A stretch of 64,000 nucleotides of DNA from M3007 sp046160625 (GCA_046160625.1 JBJXGZ010000155.1:26281-90280), one strand, 5' to 3'. Shown: positions 8,074 through 17,945, counted from the stretch's first letter. Numbers and translations are program-made. Notes: generated from the sequence alone by a model not told the origin.

Positions 8074-10500
8074 ATGAAAATCCTGATTTTCTTCCTCTTA
8101 CTTGCCTTTTTTTGCCCTGCAAAGCTTGATGCACAACCAAATCCTTTTTTGTGTCCTGCAGACACCTTACAAAACATCCAATGGGAACACCTGGCTGGGC
8201 CACCTTCTAAAGTCACGGCCTTTGCACAAAGCCTCGAGCGGGTTTTTGCGGCCACAGATGATGGACTCTTTTTTTCTGATGATACAGGCGGAACCTGGAC
8301 TTTGTACCCGCAGACCAAAGGAAAAAAAATTGAAAACCTGTTTGCGAACGATTCGGTGGTGCTTTTTCAGTATGTCAGGACTTTCTCCATCGGGCCTCAT
8401 ACCGTCCCAGCGGTTAAGTATTTTGAAGTGTATCGTTCCTTAAACACCGGGAATGATTTCGAACTGATTTACAGCCTGGATGGCGATACTAAGTACTTCG
8501 GCACAGTCTTGTACCCCTATCTCTGGACAGAATTTCTTGACCTGGGTAATGGGTTTATGTACTTCGAACATGGCGTTCCTTATTCGGGCTTCGGACCCGG
8601 TTCACCCTACGAAAATGTCCGATATTTTACCCGTGACTTTGGGAAAAATTGGAATCAGGTCAGCCTTACTTATTCGGGGCTTTTTGAGCCAATGTCCAAA
8701 ATTTTTCAAGACCTCTCGTTTTGTCAGGATACGCTTTTGGGTGTCCAATATTTCTTCGATACCACCGGTCTTGGAAATGATGGTTATCAACTGAACCTTT
8801 ATCCACATGCTGGTTTTGAAGAAAATCCCATCCAGGACACGTTATTGGGGCTTGGAACGGGACTTGATTATTTTCAATATTTTAACCAGAATTTGTATAA
8901 TATCAGATTGGGTTTTGGGAATTTCAAGCCCTGTGTCAAGCAATTTCGAGGGGTTCTCTCGAATAACTTTCCATCCTCAGTTGTCACCGACACCCTGTAT
9001 TTTTCCAATGAACCCATTCTAAATCCGGTAAAGTTTTGGCATACGGACACGCTTTTGTGGTTTGAATTTGCAAATGGGAATGTTTATCAATCATCCATTC
9101 AAAACCCGGCTGCAGTCGTTTTTCAATACAAAAAACCAGCAAAACCTTCCTGGGCGACGAGCTTTGCGATACTTCCCGCTGGATTTTTCGCGAACAGCAA
9201 CCATTTCGAAACCCGGTATTCTGCTGACGGCGGTATCAGCTGGTCGGATGCTTATGACGGGCTTTATTCCGGAGCATATTCGCTGGTGGACCGATGCAAT
9301 CAGATAATGGCAAGCCCCAGAAAGGAGGCTTATCCAATTCCGCATATTTATTACAGTCTGGCCGCTGACGGCACATGGGAATATTTGGATTCGAGTTTGG
9401 AAAAAACCTTGCGATGGCCCGTTGGCAAGGCATTTGGCGATTTTTACATGAACAGCGGGTATAAGATTTACAAGACAGATGAATGCGCTGCTAACCCTGT
9501 ATGGGAGCTATCCACACTTGCGGCCAATTCTTGGGGCGATACTATTTTTCAATCGGGAAACCGGGCGTTCGCTTATCGAAAAAATTGTGATGGCTGTAAG
9601 GTTTTTGTCTCCAATGACGGTAAAACCTGGTCAGAATCAGGATTTAGTACCATTGGAACGATGGCCGTTTTTGGTGATACTGTCATCCAATTGAATAAAG
9701 ATAAACTGAGGTTCTCCAGCGACTTGGGCTTAAATTGGCTAGAGCGGACTTTACCGGAAGCATTTCAATTTCCCTGGATAGTGTTTGAAAATCAAAAACT
9801 TATAGCGCTAAACGAACTCGATTCCAGTCTTCAGTGGCTCGTTTGTGACAACCTGCTCCAATCCGATGACCCGAGCAATTGGCATGGCGAATGCCCCCTT
9901 GACAAACCTTATCACGCCTATACAATCTTTGGCGACGTCGTAATTCCGGCTAAAATGTCCAGTTATTCCAAGGGGCTGATTTTTCTCCACGCGCAAGGTG
10001 GGGTGTACATTAGCAATGATGCTTCAAAAACGTGGCATCGCCTGCCCGATTTGCCATTTAACAATGCATACGAACGTGCGCATCATACCACGGGACAAAT
10101 CCAATTTGGCATGGCAGAAGGGGGCAACGGGTATGCCATTTTGGACGGACGCCTTTACGCTTTTACAAATGCGGGCGGGGTTTGGAGAACTGATTTACAG
10201 CCAATTTTGGCACAACTTCCAGCAGTAACTTCGAGTGTTCAATCGGTGGCGGGTAAGCACAGGCAATTAAAAATTTACCCAAATCCCGCATCTGATCTCA
10301 CTACCATACAATTGCCGGATGGCGTTTCCAACGGGGTACTCAACATCCTTGACCCATTGATGCAAATTGTGCATTCTCAACAATTTCATGAAAATTTGAT
10401 TGAATTTCGGGTTTTAGATATGTGCCCAGGGCTTTACTTCCTCCAGGTAAAAGCCACGCATGGCGATACCTTTTTGGGCAAATTGATAATAGCTCGCTAA
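8074..10500 (+). CDS. T9SS-secreted protein with BNR/sialidase-like repeats
   Basis: The 808-residue protein starts with a signal peptide (MKILIFFLLLAFFCPAKLDAQ). The body contains repeated Asp-box-like motifs such as SDDTGGTWTL, SADGGISWSD, SNDGKTWSES and SNDASKTWHR, typical of beta-propellers of the sialidase/photosystem-assembly type. From about residue 733 (KIYPNPASDLTTI) to the end is a type A T9SS sorting domain ending in KLIIAR. It is therefore translocated and anchored at, or released from, the cell surface. Catalytic sialidase residues were not identified, so an enzymatic role should not be assumed. The following gene starts 27 bp downstream and is probably cotranscribed. Confidence 0.85.
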   Translation: MKILIFFLLLAFFCPAKLDAQPNPFLCPADTLQNIQWEHLAGPPSKVTAFAQSLERVFAATDDGLFFSDDTGGTWTLYPQTKGKKIENLFANDSVVLFQYVRTFSIGPHTVPAVKYFEVYRSLNTGNDFELIYSLDGDTKYFGTVLYPYLWTEFLDLGNGFMYFEHGVPYSGFGPGSPYENVRYFTRDFGKNWNQVSLTYSGLFEPMSKIFQDLSFCQDTLLGVQYFFDTTGLGNDGYQLNLYPHAGFEENPIQDTLLGLGTGLDYFQYFNQNLYNIRLGFGNFKPCVKQFRGVLSNNFPSSVVTDTLYFSNEPILNPVKFWHTDTLLWFEFANGNVYQSSIQNPAAVVFQYKKPAKPSWATSFAILPAGFFANSNHFETRYSADGGISWSDAYDGLYSGAYSLVDRCNQIMASPRKEAYPIPHIYYSLAADGTWEYLDSSLEKTLRWPVGKAFGDFYMNSGYKIYKTDECAANPVWELSTLAANSWGDTIFQSGNRAFAYRKNCDGCKVFVSNDGKTWSESGFSTIGTMAVFGDTVIQLNKDKLRFSSDLGLNWLERTLPEAFQFPWIVFENQKLIALNELDSSLQWLVCDNLLQSDDPSNWHGECPLDKPYHAYTIFGDVVIPAKMSSYSKGLIFLHAQGGVYISNDASKTWHRLPDLPFNNAYERAHHTTGQIQFGMAEGGNGYAILDGRLYAFTNAGGVWRTDLQPILAQLPAVTSSVQSVAGKHRQLKIYPNPASDLTTIQLPDGVSNGVLNILDPLMQIVHSQQFHENLIEFRVLDMCPGLYFLQVKATHGDTFLGKLIIAR

Positions 10501-10527
10501 AGCGCCACAACTGCCGTTAATTTGGGC

Positions 10528-11796
10528 ATGAAATCCTTGCAATACACACTCCTTGTAGCCCTGCTTTTTGATCTTTGGGCAACAAGCACCGCCGCCCAAC
10601 CCGGCTGCCCCGACCCACAAGCAACCAATTTCAACCCTTCGGCCACGAGCAATGACGGCTCCTGCCTTTACCCAATCACGACTTATACTCCTGTTTTTAA
10701 GGCCAACTTGCCTACTGATCTGCAAGAAATTAGCGGCCTGAGCAAAACAGGCTCGCGCTGGTGGGGGCATGAGGACAGTAGCGCCGAGGAGGAATTCTAC
10801 CGCCTTGACCCAGAAACTGGCGATATTCTCCAAATAGTAGAACTTAAAAATGCCAAAAACCGCGATTGGGAAGACATTGCCGGGGACGGCCAAAACCTCT
10901 ACATCGGCGACTTCGGCAACAATACCAACGACCGTCAAAACCTCGGGATTTACACCGTACCCCTCTCCGAAATCGGCAACAGCAACTCCGAGACCGTTGA
11001 GGAATTTGAGTGGTCGTTCCTGCCTTTTTCCTATGTGGATCAAACGAACTACAGCAGCCAACCTGAAGACAGTTCGGTGTATGACTGTGAGGCGATGATT
11101 TTTTATAATGACCGGATACACCTTTTCACTAAAAGTCGCAGGAACTATAACTCTGTTCACTATAGCATCAACACTTCTACAAATGTTGCTGACAAGATTG
11201 AAACTTTTGATACACAAGGACTTATAACGGGTGCATCACTGTCACCAGACGGCAAACTCATCGCGCTTATCGGCTATGATTTGCGCCCCTTCATTCCCAC
11301 GGTTTTTTGCTGGTTGCTGTGGGATTGGCAGCCGGGTACCGACCAGTTTTTCTCGGGCAACAAGCGGCGTATTGAATTCGGTTCGGCGCTTCAGGTCGGG
11401 CAGGTAGAGAGTATCGGTTTTGACACAGATCGCTCGGGTTTTATTTCCAACGAACGCACGGTATTCAACGGCGTGACACTTGTGGGTGAATCCGTGCGCG
11501 GTTTTGATTTCAGCCCCTGGGTGCCTGCTTTAGTGGGCGAAAGCGAACCGGGTGCAGCAGGCGAAACCTTAAAGTTGTTTCCCAATCCGTTTTCACAAAC
11601 CGTTCATTTTCAATTTTCTGGCAATAATAACCCGGATTTATTACGGATAAAAAACCATCTTGGGCAAACGGTTTTGAGCTTGGATGAAATGCCCGAAACG
11701 CTTGAATTGGGCTTCTTGCCGAATGGCTTTTATACTTTTGAAACCTGGCAGAAAAATCTGCGGACGGGTATCTTTATCGCACAAAAAATTGAATAA
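10528..11796 (+). CDS. T9SS-secreted protein with propeller-like body
   Basis: The product has 422 residues from ATG 10528; the TTG two codons earlier was rejected. After a signal peptide (LLVALLFDLWATSTAAQ) it carries one copy of the motif CPDPQATNFNPSATSNDGSC, a small disulfide-bonded module frequent in T9SS cargo. The middle part (WGHEDSS, IGDFGNN, LSPDGKLIALIGYD) looks like a beta-propeller. The last 75 residues (LKLFPNPFSQTVHF onwards) form a type A sorting domain. Its function is unknown; cell-surface or extracellular location is well supported. Confidence 0.82.
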   Translation: MKSLQYTLLVALLFDLWATSTAAQPGCPDPQATNFNPSATSNDGSCLYPITTYTPVFKANLPTDLQEISGLSKTGSRWWGHEDSSAEEEFYRLDPETGDILQIVELKNAKNRDWEDIAGDGQNLYIGDFGNNTNDRQNLGIYTVPLSEIGNSNSETVEEFEWSFLPFSYVDQTNYSSQPEDSSVYDCEAMIFYNDRIHLFTKSRRNYNSVHYSINTSTNVADKIETFDTQGLITGASLSPDGKLIALIGYDLRPFIPTVFCWLLWDWQPGTDQFFSGNKRRIEFGSALQVGQVESIGFDTDRSGFISNERTVFNGVTLVGESVRGFDFSPWVPALVGESEPGAAGETLKLFPNPFSQTVHFQFSGNNNPDLLRIKNHLGQTVLSLDEMPETLELGFLPNGFYTFETWQKNLRTGIFIAQKIE

Positions 11797-11852
11797 CGGG
11801 ACTTCTCCGTATATTTTATTCGTTTTTTACTGTAGTTTGGTTTGCCCTGTAT

Positions 11853-11860
11853 TATCTTTG
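11853..11860 (+). promoter_or_regulatory. Bacteroidota -7 element before tyrosinase
   Basis: TATCTTTG fits TAnnTTTG. Two TTTG words lie upstream at 11836 and 11841 but nearer than the usual spacing, so the upstream element is uncertain. The ATG at 11920 is 59 bp downstream. Confidence 0.5.
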
Positions 11861-11919
11861 ACAGCTCTTAAAGAAGGCATTTCTTCTTTGAATAAACACC
11901 ACACTTAAAATTCATAACA

Positions 11920-13407
11920 ATGAAAAACTCATTTACCCTTATTGGCTTAATCTGCGTCGTATTCGGTGCTTATTTTGCCCAGACATCTTTTACCAGTAAA
12001 TCGGAATACACTCCGTCAAATGTTGTTCCAGACTTGGCGATGTGTGCCAGCAACCCCCAACCTTCCATCCCGGACGCAAAACTATTTGACCCTGCAGCGT
12101 ATAATACTCCGGTGGTAATGGTGCGGAGAAACATAAACTCCTTCACCCCGGCACAGATTGCCTCTTTAAAAGCGGGAATCAACGCCATGAAAGCGTTGCC
12201 GACCGCCAACCCAACAAGTTGGACATATCAGGCAGCCATACATGGTTCCGACTCACCGTCGGCGTTGCCATCCTGGAATTCATGCGAACACGGTACCGAA
12301 TTTTTTCTGTCCTGGCACAGAATGTATTTATACTTTTTTGAGCGAATTCTGAGAGCCAAATCTGGCGATCCTTCGCTTACACTACCTTACTGGGATTATC
12401 AGACAGATGGGGTATTGCACGCCGCATATAGAGACGCTGCCGCAAACAATCCATTATTCGATGCTTCGCGTGCCCCATCCATCAATGCCGGTGCATCCTT
12501 GCCCCCCAGTATTTCGACGGACATCAATACCTCTTTGAATCAGATCCCATTTTTTGATTTTCAGGGGGAATTGGAGGGACCTCACGGAGGTGTCCACGTA
12601 GCTGTAGGAGGCAATGGCGGCAATATGCGCCGTATAGATAGGGCAGCACTGGACCCATGTTTTTGGCTGCACCATACCAACGTTGACCGGCTTTGGCAGG
12701 TGTGGCTCAGTAAATGTAACCAACGCACCAACCCTGCTGATCGCACTTGGCTTTCACAGACCTATACTTTTTTTGATGAAACGGGTACCGCCGTCAACAT
12801 GACGGGCGACCAGGTTTTAAAGACGGCTAATTCATTGAATTATCGGTATGATACACCGGTAGCAGTTGCCTGCAATTTCAAAGTCGACAAATTCATGTAC
12901 CAGAAATTCACAAAATTGAGTTTGCCAACACAGATAACAATAAGGAATTCAACCGAACGAGTTGTAGTAAAGGATGCCAAAGTGGAGAATACCAAAACTG
13001 CGCTCAACCAAGCTGCCTTCAAATTTAAAGGCGAAGATGCCAATGACCGGGTCATGATTGATCTGATCAACCCGCAGTTAAAATCGTCGCCGGATGGTGT
13101 AATAGAAGTGTATGTGAATTTGCCCAAGAATGCAACGCCAACTGTAGAAAGTAATAGTTATGCCGGGACGCTTAACCTGTTTAACCTGACTATTTCTGAT
13201 CAAAAAAGAAGGAATGCACCACTGCGCGTTAACGTTACTCAGGCTGTTAAGAAATTAAAACTTAAACCCCAAGATCTTACCAATATCGAATTGACCTTTT
13301 TCGTTAGAGGAAACAAGCTTCAGGGAAAAGAAATTGAAACCAAAGCGGATATTTCTGCTGAAAGCATTGACATCGTTTTTGAACGACCAGAAAAGGTTAT
13401 AAAATAA
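11920..13407 (+). CDS. Secreted tyrosinase/polyphenol oxidase-like copper enzyme
   Basis: The product has 495 residues with an N-terminal hydrophobic export signal. Both copper sites of the type 3 copper family are present: His108, EHG at 123-125 and WHR with His133 for CuA; GPHGGVH (His222 and His226) and FWLHHTNVDRLW (His251/252) for CuB. The family hydroxylates or oxidises phenols to quinones with O2. From about residue 300 a second domain follows (GTLNLFNLTIS, VFV-type strands) like the C-terminal domain of plant polyphenol oxidases, which can shield the active site. Its stop overlaps the start of the next gene by one base (TAATG), a sign of translational coupling. Monophenolase versus diphenolase activity cannot be told from the sequence. 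Confidence 0.9.
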   Translation: MKNSFTLIGLICVVFGAYFAQTSFTSKSEYTPSNVVPDLAMCASNPQPSIPDAKLFDPAAYNTPVVMVRRNINSFTPAQIASLKAGINAMKALPTANPTSWTYQAAIHGSDSPSALPSWNSCEHGTEFFLSWHRMYLYFFERILRAKSGDPSLTLPYWDYQTDGVLHAAYRDAAANNPLFDASRAPSINAGASLPPSISTDINTSLNQIPFFDFQGELEGPHGGVHVAVGGNGGNMRRIDRAALDPCFWLHHTNVDRLWQVWLSKCNQRTNPADRTWLSQTYTFFDETGTAVNMTGDQVLKTANSLNYRYDTPVAVACNFKVDKFMYQKFTKLSLPTQITIRNSTERVVVKDAKVENTKTALNQAAFKFKGEDANDRVMIDLINPQLKSSPDGVIEVYVNLPKNATPTVESNSYAGTLNLFNLTISDQKRRNAPLRVNVTQAVKKLKLKPQDLTNIELTFFVRGNKLQGKEIETKADISAESIDIVFERPEKVIK

Positions 13408-13961
13408 TGATAAACACACTGTCTTTTATTATTTTCCTTCTAGGGGTATCAGGCTCCTGTACTATGCAGGGGGGGAAGCTCGCTTCGGGTTTTACCGAAA
13501 CGGATACCATTTTCATCGCGGCTTCCCAAAAGGCTTTTGTATTGGAGAAAGGTCAAAAAGCAGTGTACATACCATTAGAAACGCTCAATCATGCTCCGTT
13601 AAGCAACACGAAGCCTGTGCGCTTGCTCTTTGAAAATATCCGGGTAGATGCTTCTGGCGAAGGTGTTTATGAGGTTTATCTAAACCGTACAAAACAAGGT
13701 AATGGCGAAACGAATGCTGCCAATTTGCTAGCCGAAAACCTGGTTGGAACACTGAATTTGTACAATCTGACCATTCCAAATAGCCCGCAGGTTGTCTCTA
13801 TGGCGGTTTCGGGCGCCTTGAAAAATCTGGCGATTTCAGACGAACCTTCTTTGCCCTCCTTGAGCATCACGGTGGTATTCAGGGGCAATATAATGCCCAA
13901 CCAAACAGAGGTGGGACACACCGGCCAGTTATACTTTGGAAAGGTAAGTATTGTGCAATGA
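13407..13961 (+). CDS. Stand-alone copy of the tyrosinase C-terminal domain, probable lipoprotein
   Basis: The 184-residue protein starts with a hydrophobic segment ending GVSGSC, a weak lipobox, so it may be a lipoprotein. The rest resembles the C-terminal part of the tyrosinase directly upstream: VYEVYLN, LVGTLNLYNLTI and SITVVFRGN match VIEVYVN, YAGTLNLFNLTI and ELTFFVRGN in the same order. It therefore looks like a duplicated, detached domain. The genes overlap by one base. A role as an inhibitor, metal-loading helper or membrane anchor for the tyrosinase is inference; nothing in the sequence decides between these. Confidence 0.75.
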   Translation: MINTLSFIIFLLGVSGSCTMQGGKLASGFTETDTIFIAASQKAFVLEKGQKAVYIPLETLNHAPLSNTKPVRLLFENIRVDASGEGVYEVYLNRTKQGNGETNAANLLAENLVGTLNLYNLTIPNSPQVVSMAVSGALKNLAISDEPSLPSLSITVVFRGNIMPNQTEVGHTGQLYFGKVSIVQ

Positions 13962-13981
13962 CACTGAAGAGCATAGAATAA

Positions 13982-14015
13982 AATCGGGGTGCGGCTACAA
14001 AGTCGCACCCCGATT
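13982..14015. terminator. Bidirectional terminator hairpin
   Basis: The arms AATCGGGGTGCG (13982-13993) and its complement (14004-14015) form a perfect 12-bp stem around a 10-base loop. It lies between convergent genes. The loop side contains GTGCGGC...AGTCGCAC, related to the hairpin after nrdA at 50324. Confidence 0.75.
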
Positions 14016-14021
14016 CTTGTT

Positions 14022-17000
14022 TCATAACTTCCGAATCTTGATATTCTTGTACCAAACAGGATCGCCGTGATCTTGAAGCGAAATCTTGCCTTTTTGAGAA
14101 AGCCCAAAATCAGCGCTGAGTTTCGGGAATTTGCTGCCTGCAATGAGCTCGAGCCATTTTTTAGTGGGTTTACCGCCTTCAAACATTTTGAGTTCCACCA
14201 CCTTGCGGTTATTGAGCCAGTGTTCCACCTTCCCATTTTTGAAAATCAGCCGTGCACGATTCCATTCGCCGCCTGGTTTCACAGTCACATATTTGCATTC
14301 CACCAGGTCGTAAAGATCAGCTGCGCGGTGTTTGGGGAATTTCGAATCCGGGTGGCATGCATTATCGAGTACTTGCATTTCTGGCCCGGTCATCCAGACA
14401 TAGCCGTACTTGGAGGGGTCTTCCACAACGTGATAGATGATCCCTGAATTTCCACAAGGCGCAATTTTCCAATCCAGTGAAAGCTCAAAATCATCATATT
14501 CCTCATTGGTCACAATGTCGCCTCCATCAGCTGCTTGCCAGCCTCCATTGGGGTTGGGTTTGGCATCTAAATGAATAGAATTCTCGGCAATAACCCAGGA
14601 TTCCCCCATGGTGGTCTTGCCGTAATTATGCCAACCCGACAAGGTTTTTCCATCAAACAATAATTGCCAACCATTGCGTTTCTCCTTCTCTGTCAAGGTG
14701 TTGTCTTCAGGCGGAGTGACAACAGGCTGTGTTCCAACAACACCTGCATCGTCTGCCGGGATGGCATTGAGTGTGTACCAGGCTTCAGTGGTCCAGATTT
14801 CGTGGCCGAGATCCGAAATTGGCAAATTGCGCAATTTGAAGTACACAACATGAAGGGGTTTCAAACCCGGGATTTCGAGGAATACTTTTTTGCGGTCATC
14901 AGAAACGGTGGCCGATTTCACGTTCATAGCCTCTTCATCCATTTTGGGGCCGCCGTAGTTGACAGTAGGCTCGTACCGCCATTGTTTCACTTGATAGGAT
15001 GAAACATCCCAGCCGTCGCCCTCACGGAGTGGCTCGGTGAATTCGATTTCCATCCCATTGCTTTTGGCACGAACGGCTAGCATCTCAAACACGGAGTTGC
15101 CGTTGTATTTCATGCGTTGGAGGCCATACCAGAGTTTTCCCTGCTGGCCCCAGTTGCCGGGGTTGCCAATCATACCAACATACAACGCGCCATCAGGGCC
15201 CCAAATGAGCCGATGTGTCGCGCCTTCAAAACCTTGCGAAAACCGGAACACGCAGCCTTGGTAATCTCCGTTAACTTTTTCCATAAACACCCGCTGAAGT
15301 CCGCCATAGCACACGTCTCCGTGCAGCAATTGGTTTTTGTAAGGGCCATCGTTGATGTAAGTGGGTTGAGTGGGCGAGTTGCCTATATCGTCTTGAGGAA
15401 GCCAAACCACGGGCTGTTGGATGGGTATTCCTACCACCGCTGTACTGTCCACCGCGTAAGAATTGTAGAATGCACCCGGCTTCACATGGAGGATTTTTGA
15501 AGAAGGCAGCCAATCACCCTGATTGTCAGCGATGAAAATTTCGTCAAAGGGGCCGATGCCCACACCGTCAGGGGTGCGCAGGCCGCGTGCGATGAATTCG
15601 ATGCTTCCATCTTTGGCACTGATCTTTACCACCTTGCCGCGGTCAGGGCCTTGTGGGCGGGTGCTCGCTCCACCTGGGTTGATGGCAATGGCCAATGCGG
15701 CATAGAAATAACCTTCTTTGTACACCAGGCCAAAGGCAAATTCGTGGAAATTGGCCGAAGCGCGCCAGCCTTTGGCAAAGCACTGGTATTCATCAATGAG
15801 GTCGTCACCATTGGTGTCCACGAGTTTGGTGAGCTCTTGTTTCTGCAGCACAAATATCTGGCCGTCAACGACTTTTAAGCCCAAAGGCTCGGCAAGGCCA
15901 GCGGCGATTCGTTTTACTTTTATCTGTTTTGGATCGCCGGAAGACACGTTTTCTAAAATGTACACGGCGCCGGATGCATCCCAGGTCGAGACCACCAGAC
16001 GCCCATCCGGAAGAAAATCCATTCCTGCCACTTTGGGTAAAAAGCCATCAGGCCGAGACTGCGTGAGCTCGTATGCAGGGTGAACTTCCGAGAGCGGAAT
16101 ACCGTCGCCGGGTATGGCGTTATCCGCCTTAGACAGAGAGGCCATTCCCGCTACATCCTCAGATTTTTTGTGGAAAAAACTTCCCTCTGTAACGACCTTA
16201 AATCCGGGGGAGCCAAAACGCGCCCATTTGAGCACGATCCCTCTGCCGCCGCTGCCCTGGAAATAATCAATTTTAACCGGGTGATAGCCCGCCCGTAGAG
16301 CAATCTCGGCCTCTTTTGGCTCCATTCCGTGTGGGCCATCATTGAGAATGATTTCTTGCCCGTCCACACTCATACGGCTACCGTCGTCGCTCGAAAGTTG
16401 AAAAACTACATTGTCGTCCTTTTCTAAAAAAAGATACCCGGTGGCTTGTAGGCCAAAATGGTCTTTGAAATCGCCAAATTCGGAGCCCTCTGCCTGCATT
16501 TTCGATGCAGTAGCCACTAATGAGGGCTTTGCGTTCAGGTTGATATCGGCCAACAGACCCATGGGTTTTTCGGAAGCCCATACTTTAACCAAAAGGCCAG
16601 GCGACAGGTCATTATCGCCCACCGATTTATCCGCCTTGAGCCATTGTTTGTCAGGGATTTCAGCAAGGCTTTTGGCGGCTCCACCGCCTTCGCCATCGTC
16701 TTCGCCCTCATCAAGCGAGAGGACATAGTGCACCATTGCTTTTGCGTCTTCTGGCTGGAGGTCGGGGTGGGCGCTCATGGCCGCTGCGCCCCACTCGCCT
16801 GTGCCACCTTTCATCACTTTTTGTGTGAGCAGCTCGAGGTTTTCAGGTGTGCTTTTATAACGTTCGGATATCTGCCTGTAGCTAGGGCCGATGGTTTGTA
16901 CTGCAGCGTTGTGGCAAGTGCGGCAATCACTTTTGGCCATTAATTTTTCGCCAGGACTAATGGGTTTGCCTTCAGATTCGCCGGATTCTTGGGCATACCG

Positions 17001-17756
17001 TTCTGCATCGAAAGGATTGGTTGTCAGGGGTCTATTGACGAACATCGTGCGAAAACTGGTGCGTCCGCTGGATTTTAGCGTCAGTTCGCCTTCCACTTCA
17101 AGGGCCTGCAAATCGTCGTCGGTTTGAATTGTCTTCGACCCGGTTTGTTTCCAGGCGCCATCTGTTTCGATGTTGGAGGCAGCTGCGATTGAGGCGGCGT
17201 TGGTTTTCAAAGAAATGCTTGTGCCGGAAGGTGCGTTTTCCAGTGTGAATGTGCGCTCGAATCCGTGCTGACGTTCGCGCTCGAAGTACTCAGGCCGCTC
17301 GTTGATTCGAATGCGCTGTCCATCGGCTAGCACGAGGTCGTACATAAGTTCAGCATGGCCGTCTTTGGTGTAGCGATGGCCCTTGTAATCCGTGCGCGGA
17401 CTTTCGGTTTTACCACCGTGCGTGACGCTCCAGGGCTGCTGGTGGGCATTCTCGAACCAGGCCGCTCCGACGCTCATCGGCTGCGGGCCGTGGCGCATAT
17501 TGTATACTGCCCCGGTGAAATCGGTGCTGCCCGACCAAACCTTATACAGCGAGCAGGAGTCGGTGGAATAGGAGGCCCACATGTGTTCATTGAGCGCGAA
17601 AGTGATCATTCGCGGCTGTTTGTCCAACACGGAGCGAAACACCCAGGGGTCGTTGGGCCGGGCAATAGCGATAGCAGAACTGTCTGATTTTGAGGCAAAA
17701 AACCACACGCCGAGCAAAACAGCGATGAGGGCAAGGAAGAGGGTACGGGTCTTCAT
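14022..17756 (-). CDS. Giant cytochrome c / PA14 / sugar dehydrogenase propeller / DUF1080 fusion
   Basis: The product has 1244 residues with an N-terminal signal or anchor (LFLALIAVLLGVWFFA). In order: a region to about 265 without a clear family; a single-haem cytochrome c with CRTCH at 278-282; a PA14 beta-barrel at about 385-525 (GYLFLEKDDNVVFQLSSDDG); a glucose/sorbosone dehydrogenase-type propeller at about 575-900 (DFLPDGRLVVSTWD, GLRTPDGVGIGPFDEIF); and a 3-keto-glycoside hydrolase domain (DUF1080) from about 1030 (NGWQLLFDGKTLSGWH). The domains suggest periplasmic or surface binding, oxidation and cleavage of a glycoside, with electrons passed to the haem. That chain of events is inference. 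The PQQ ligands were not checked residue by residue. The gene stands alone between two opposing hairpin regions. Confidence 0.85.
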   Translation of the reverse strand: MKTRTLFLALIAVLLGVWFFASKSDSSAIAIARPNDPWVFRSVLDKQPRMITFALNEHMWASYSTDSCSLYKVWSGSTDFTGAVYNMRHGPQPMSVGAAWFENAHQQPWSVTHGGKTESPRTDYKGHRYTKDGHAELMYDLVLADGQRIRINERPEYFERERQHGFERTFTLENAPSGTSISLKTNAASIAAASNIETDGAWKQTGSKTIQTDDDLQALEVEGELTLKSSGRTSFRTMFVNRPLTTNPFDAERYAQESGESEGKPISPGEKLMAKSDCRTCHNAAVQTIGPSYRQISERYKSTPENLELLTQKVMKGGTGEWGAAAMSAHPDLQPEDAKAMVHYVLSLDEGEDDGEGGGAAKSLAEIPDKQWLKADKSVGDNDLSPGLLVKVWASEKPMGLLADINLNAKPSLVATASKMQAEGSEFGDFKDHFGLQATGYLFLEKDDNVVFQLSSDDGSRMSVDGQEIILNDGPHGMEPKEAEIALRAGYHPVKIDYFQGSGGRGIVLKWARFGSPGFKVVTEGSFFHKKSEDVAGMASLSKADNAIPGDGIPLSEVHPAYELTQSRPDGFLPKVAGMDFLPDGRLVVSTWDASGAVYILENVSSGDPKQIKVKRIAAGLAEPLGLKVVDGQIFVLQKQELTKLVDTNGDDLIDEYQCFAKGWRASANFHEFAFGLVYKEGYFYAALAIAINPGGASTRPQGPDRGKVVKISAKDGSIEFIARGLRTPDGVGIGPFDEIFIADNQGDWLPSSKILHVKPGAFYNSYAVDSTAVVGIPIQQPVVWLPQDDIGNSPTQPTYINDGPYKNQLLHGDVCYGGLQRVFMEKVNGDYQGCVFRFSQGFEGATHRLIWGPDGALYVGMIGNPGNWGQQGKLWYGLQRMKYNGNSVFEMLAVRAKSNGMEIEFTEPLREGDGWDVSSYQVKQWRYEPTVNYGGPKMDEEAMNVKSATVSDDRKKVFLEIPGLKPLHVVYFKLRNLPISDLGHEIWTTEAWYTLNAIPADDAGVVGTQPVVTPPEDNTLTEKEKRNGWQLLFDGKTLSGWHNYGKTTMGESWVIAENSIHLDAKPNPNGGWQAADGGDIVTNEEYDDFELSLDWKIAPCGNSGIIYHVVEDPSKYGYVWMTGPEMQVLDNACHPDSKFPKHRAADLYDLVECKYVTVKPGGEWNRARLIFKNGKVEHWLNNRKVVELKMFEGGKPTKKWLELIAGSKFPKLSADFGLSQKGKISLQDHGDPVWYKNIKIRKL

Positions 17757-17869
17757 GAATGTTGAAAAATATAAAACCGTAAAATTTTAAACCGCAAAAT
17801 GTAAAACCATAAGCGGGCATACCAACAAAGCAAAACATTGCTGCTTTGCAAAATCAAGATCTGTGTGGT

Positions 17870-17945
17870 GGGAACCCGCCTTCGCCACTTCCTTCGTTAA
17901 AACTACGGCAGATAAATAGGCTTCGGCGGGTAAAAAGGGCCGTGG
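17870..17945. repeat. Degenerate ACCCGCC / GGCGGGTAAAA inverted repeat
   Basis: ACCCGCC with TTCG-rich sequence at about 17875 is mirrored by TTCGGCGGGTAAAA at about 17925-17938, and CTTCGCCAC at 17881 by GTGGCGAAG near 17944. Related copies occur at 30500, 31566 and 33858. The rest of the 314-bp gap between the DUF1080 fusion and alaS holds only the alaS promoter. Confidence 0.55.

Noticed and set aside
10414..11217. 267-codon minus-strand frame
   Set aside because: Antisense to the T9SS genes at 8074 and 10528; no recognisable protein.
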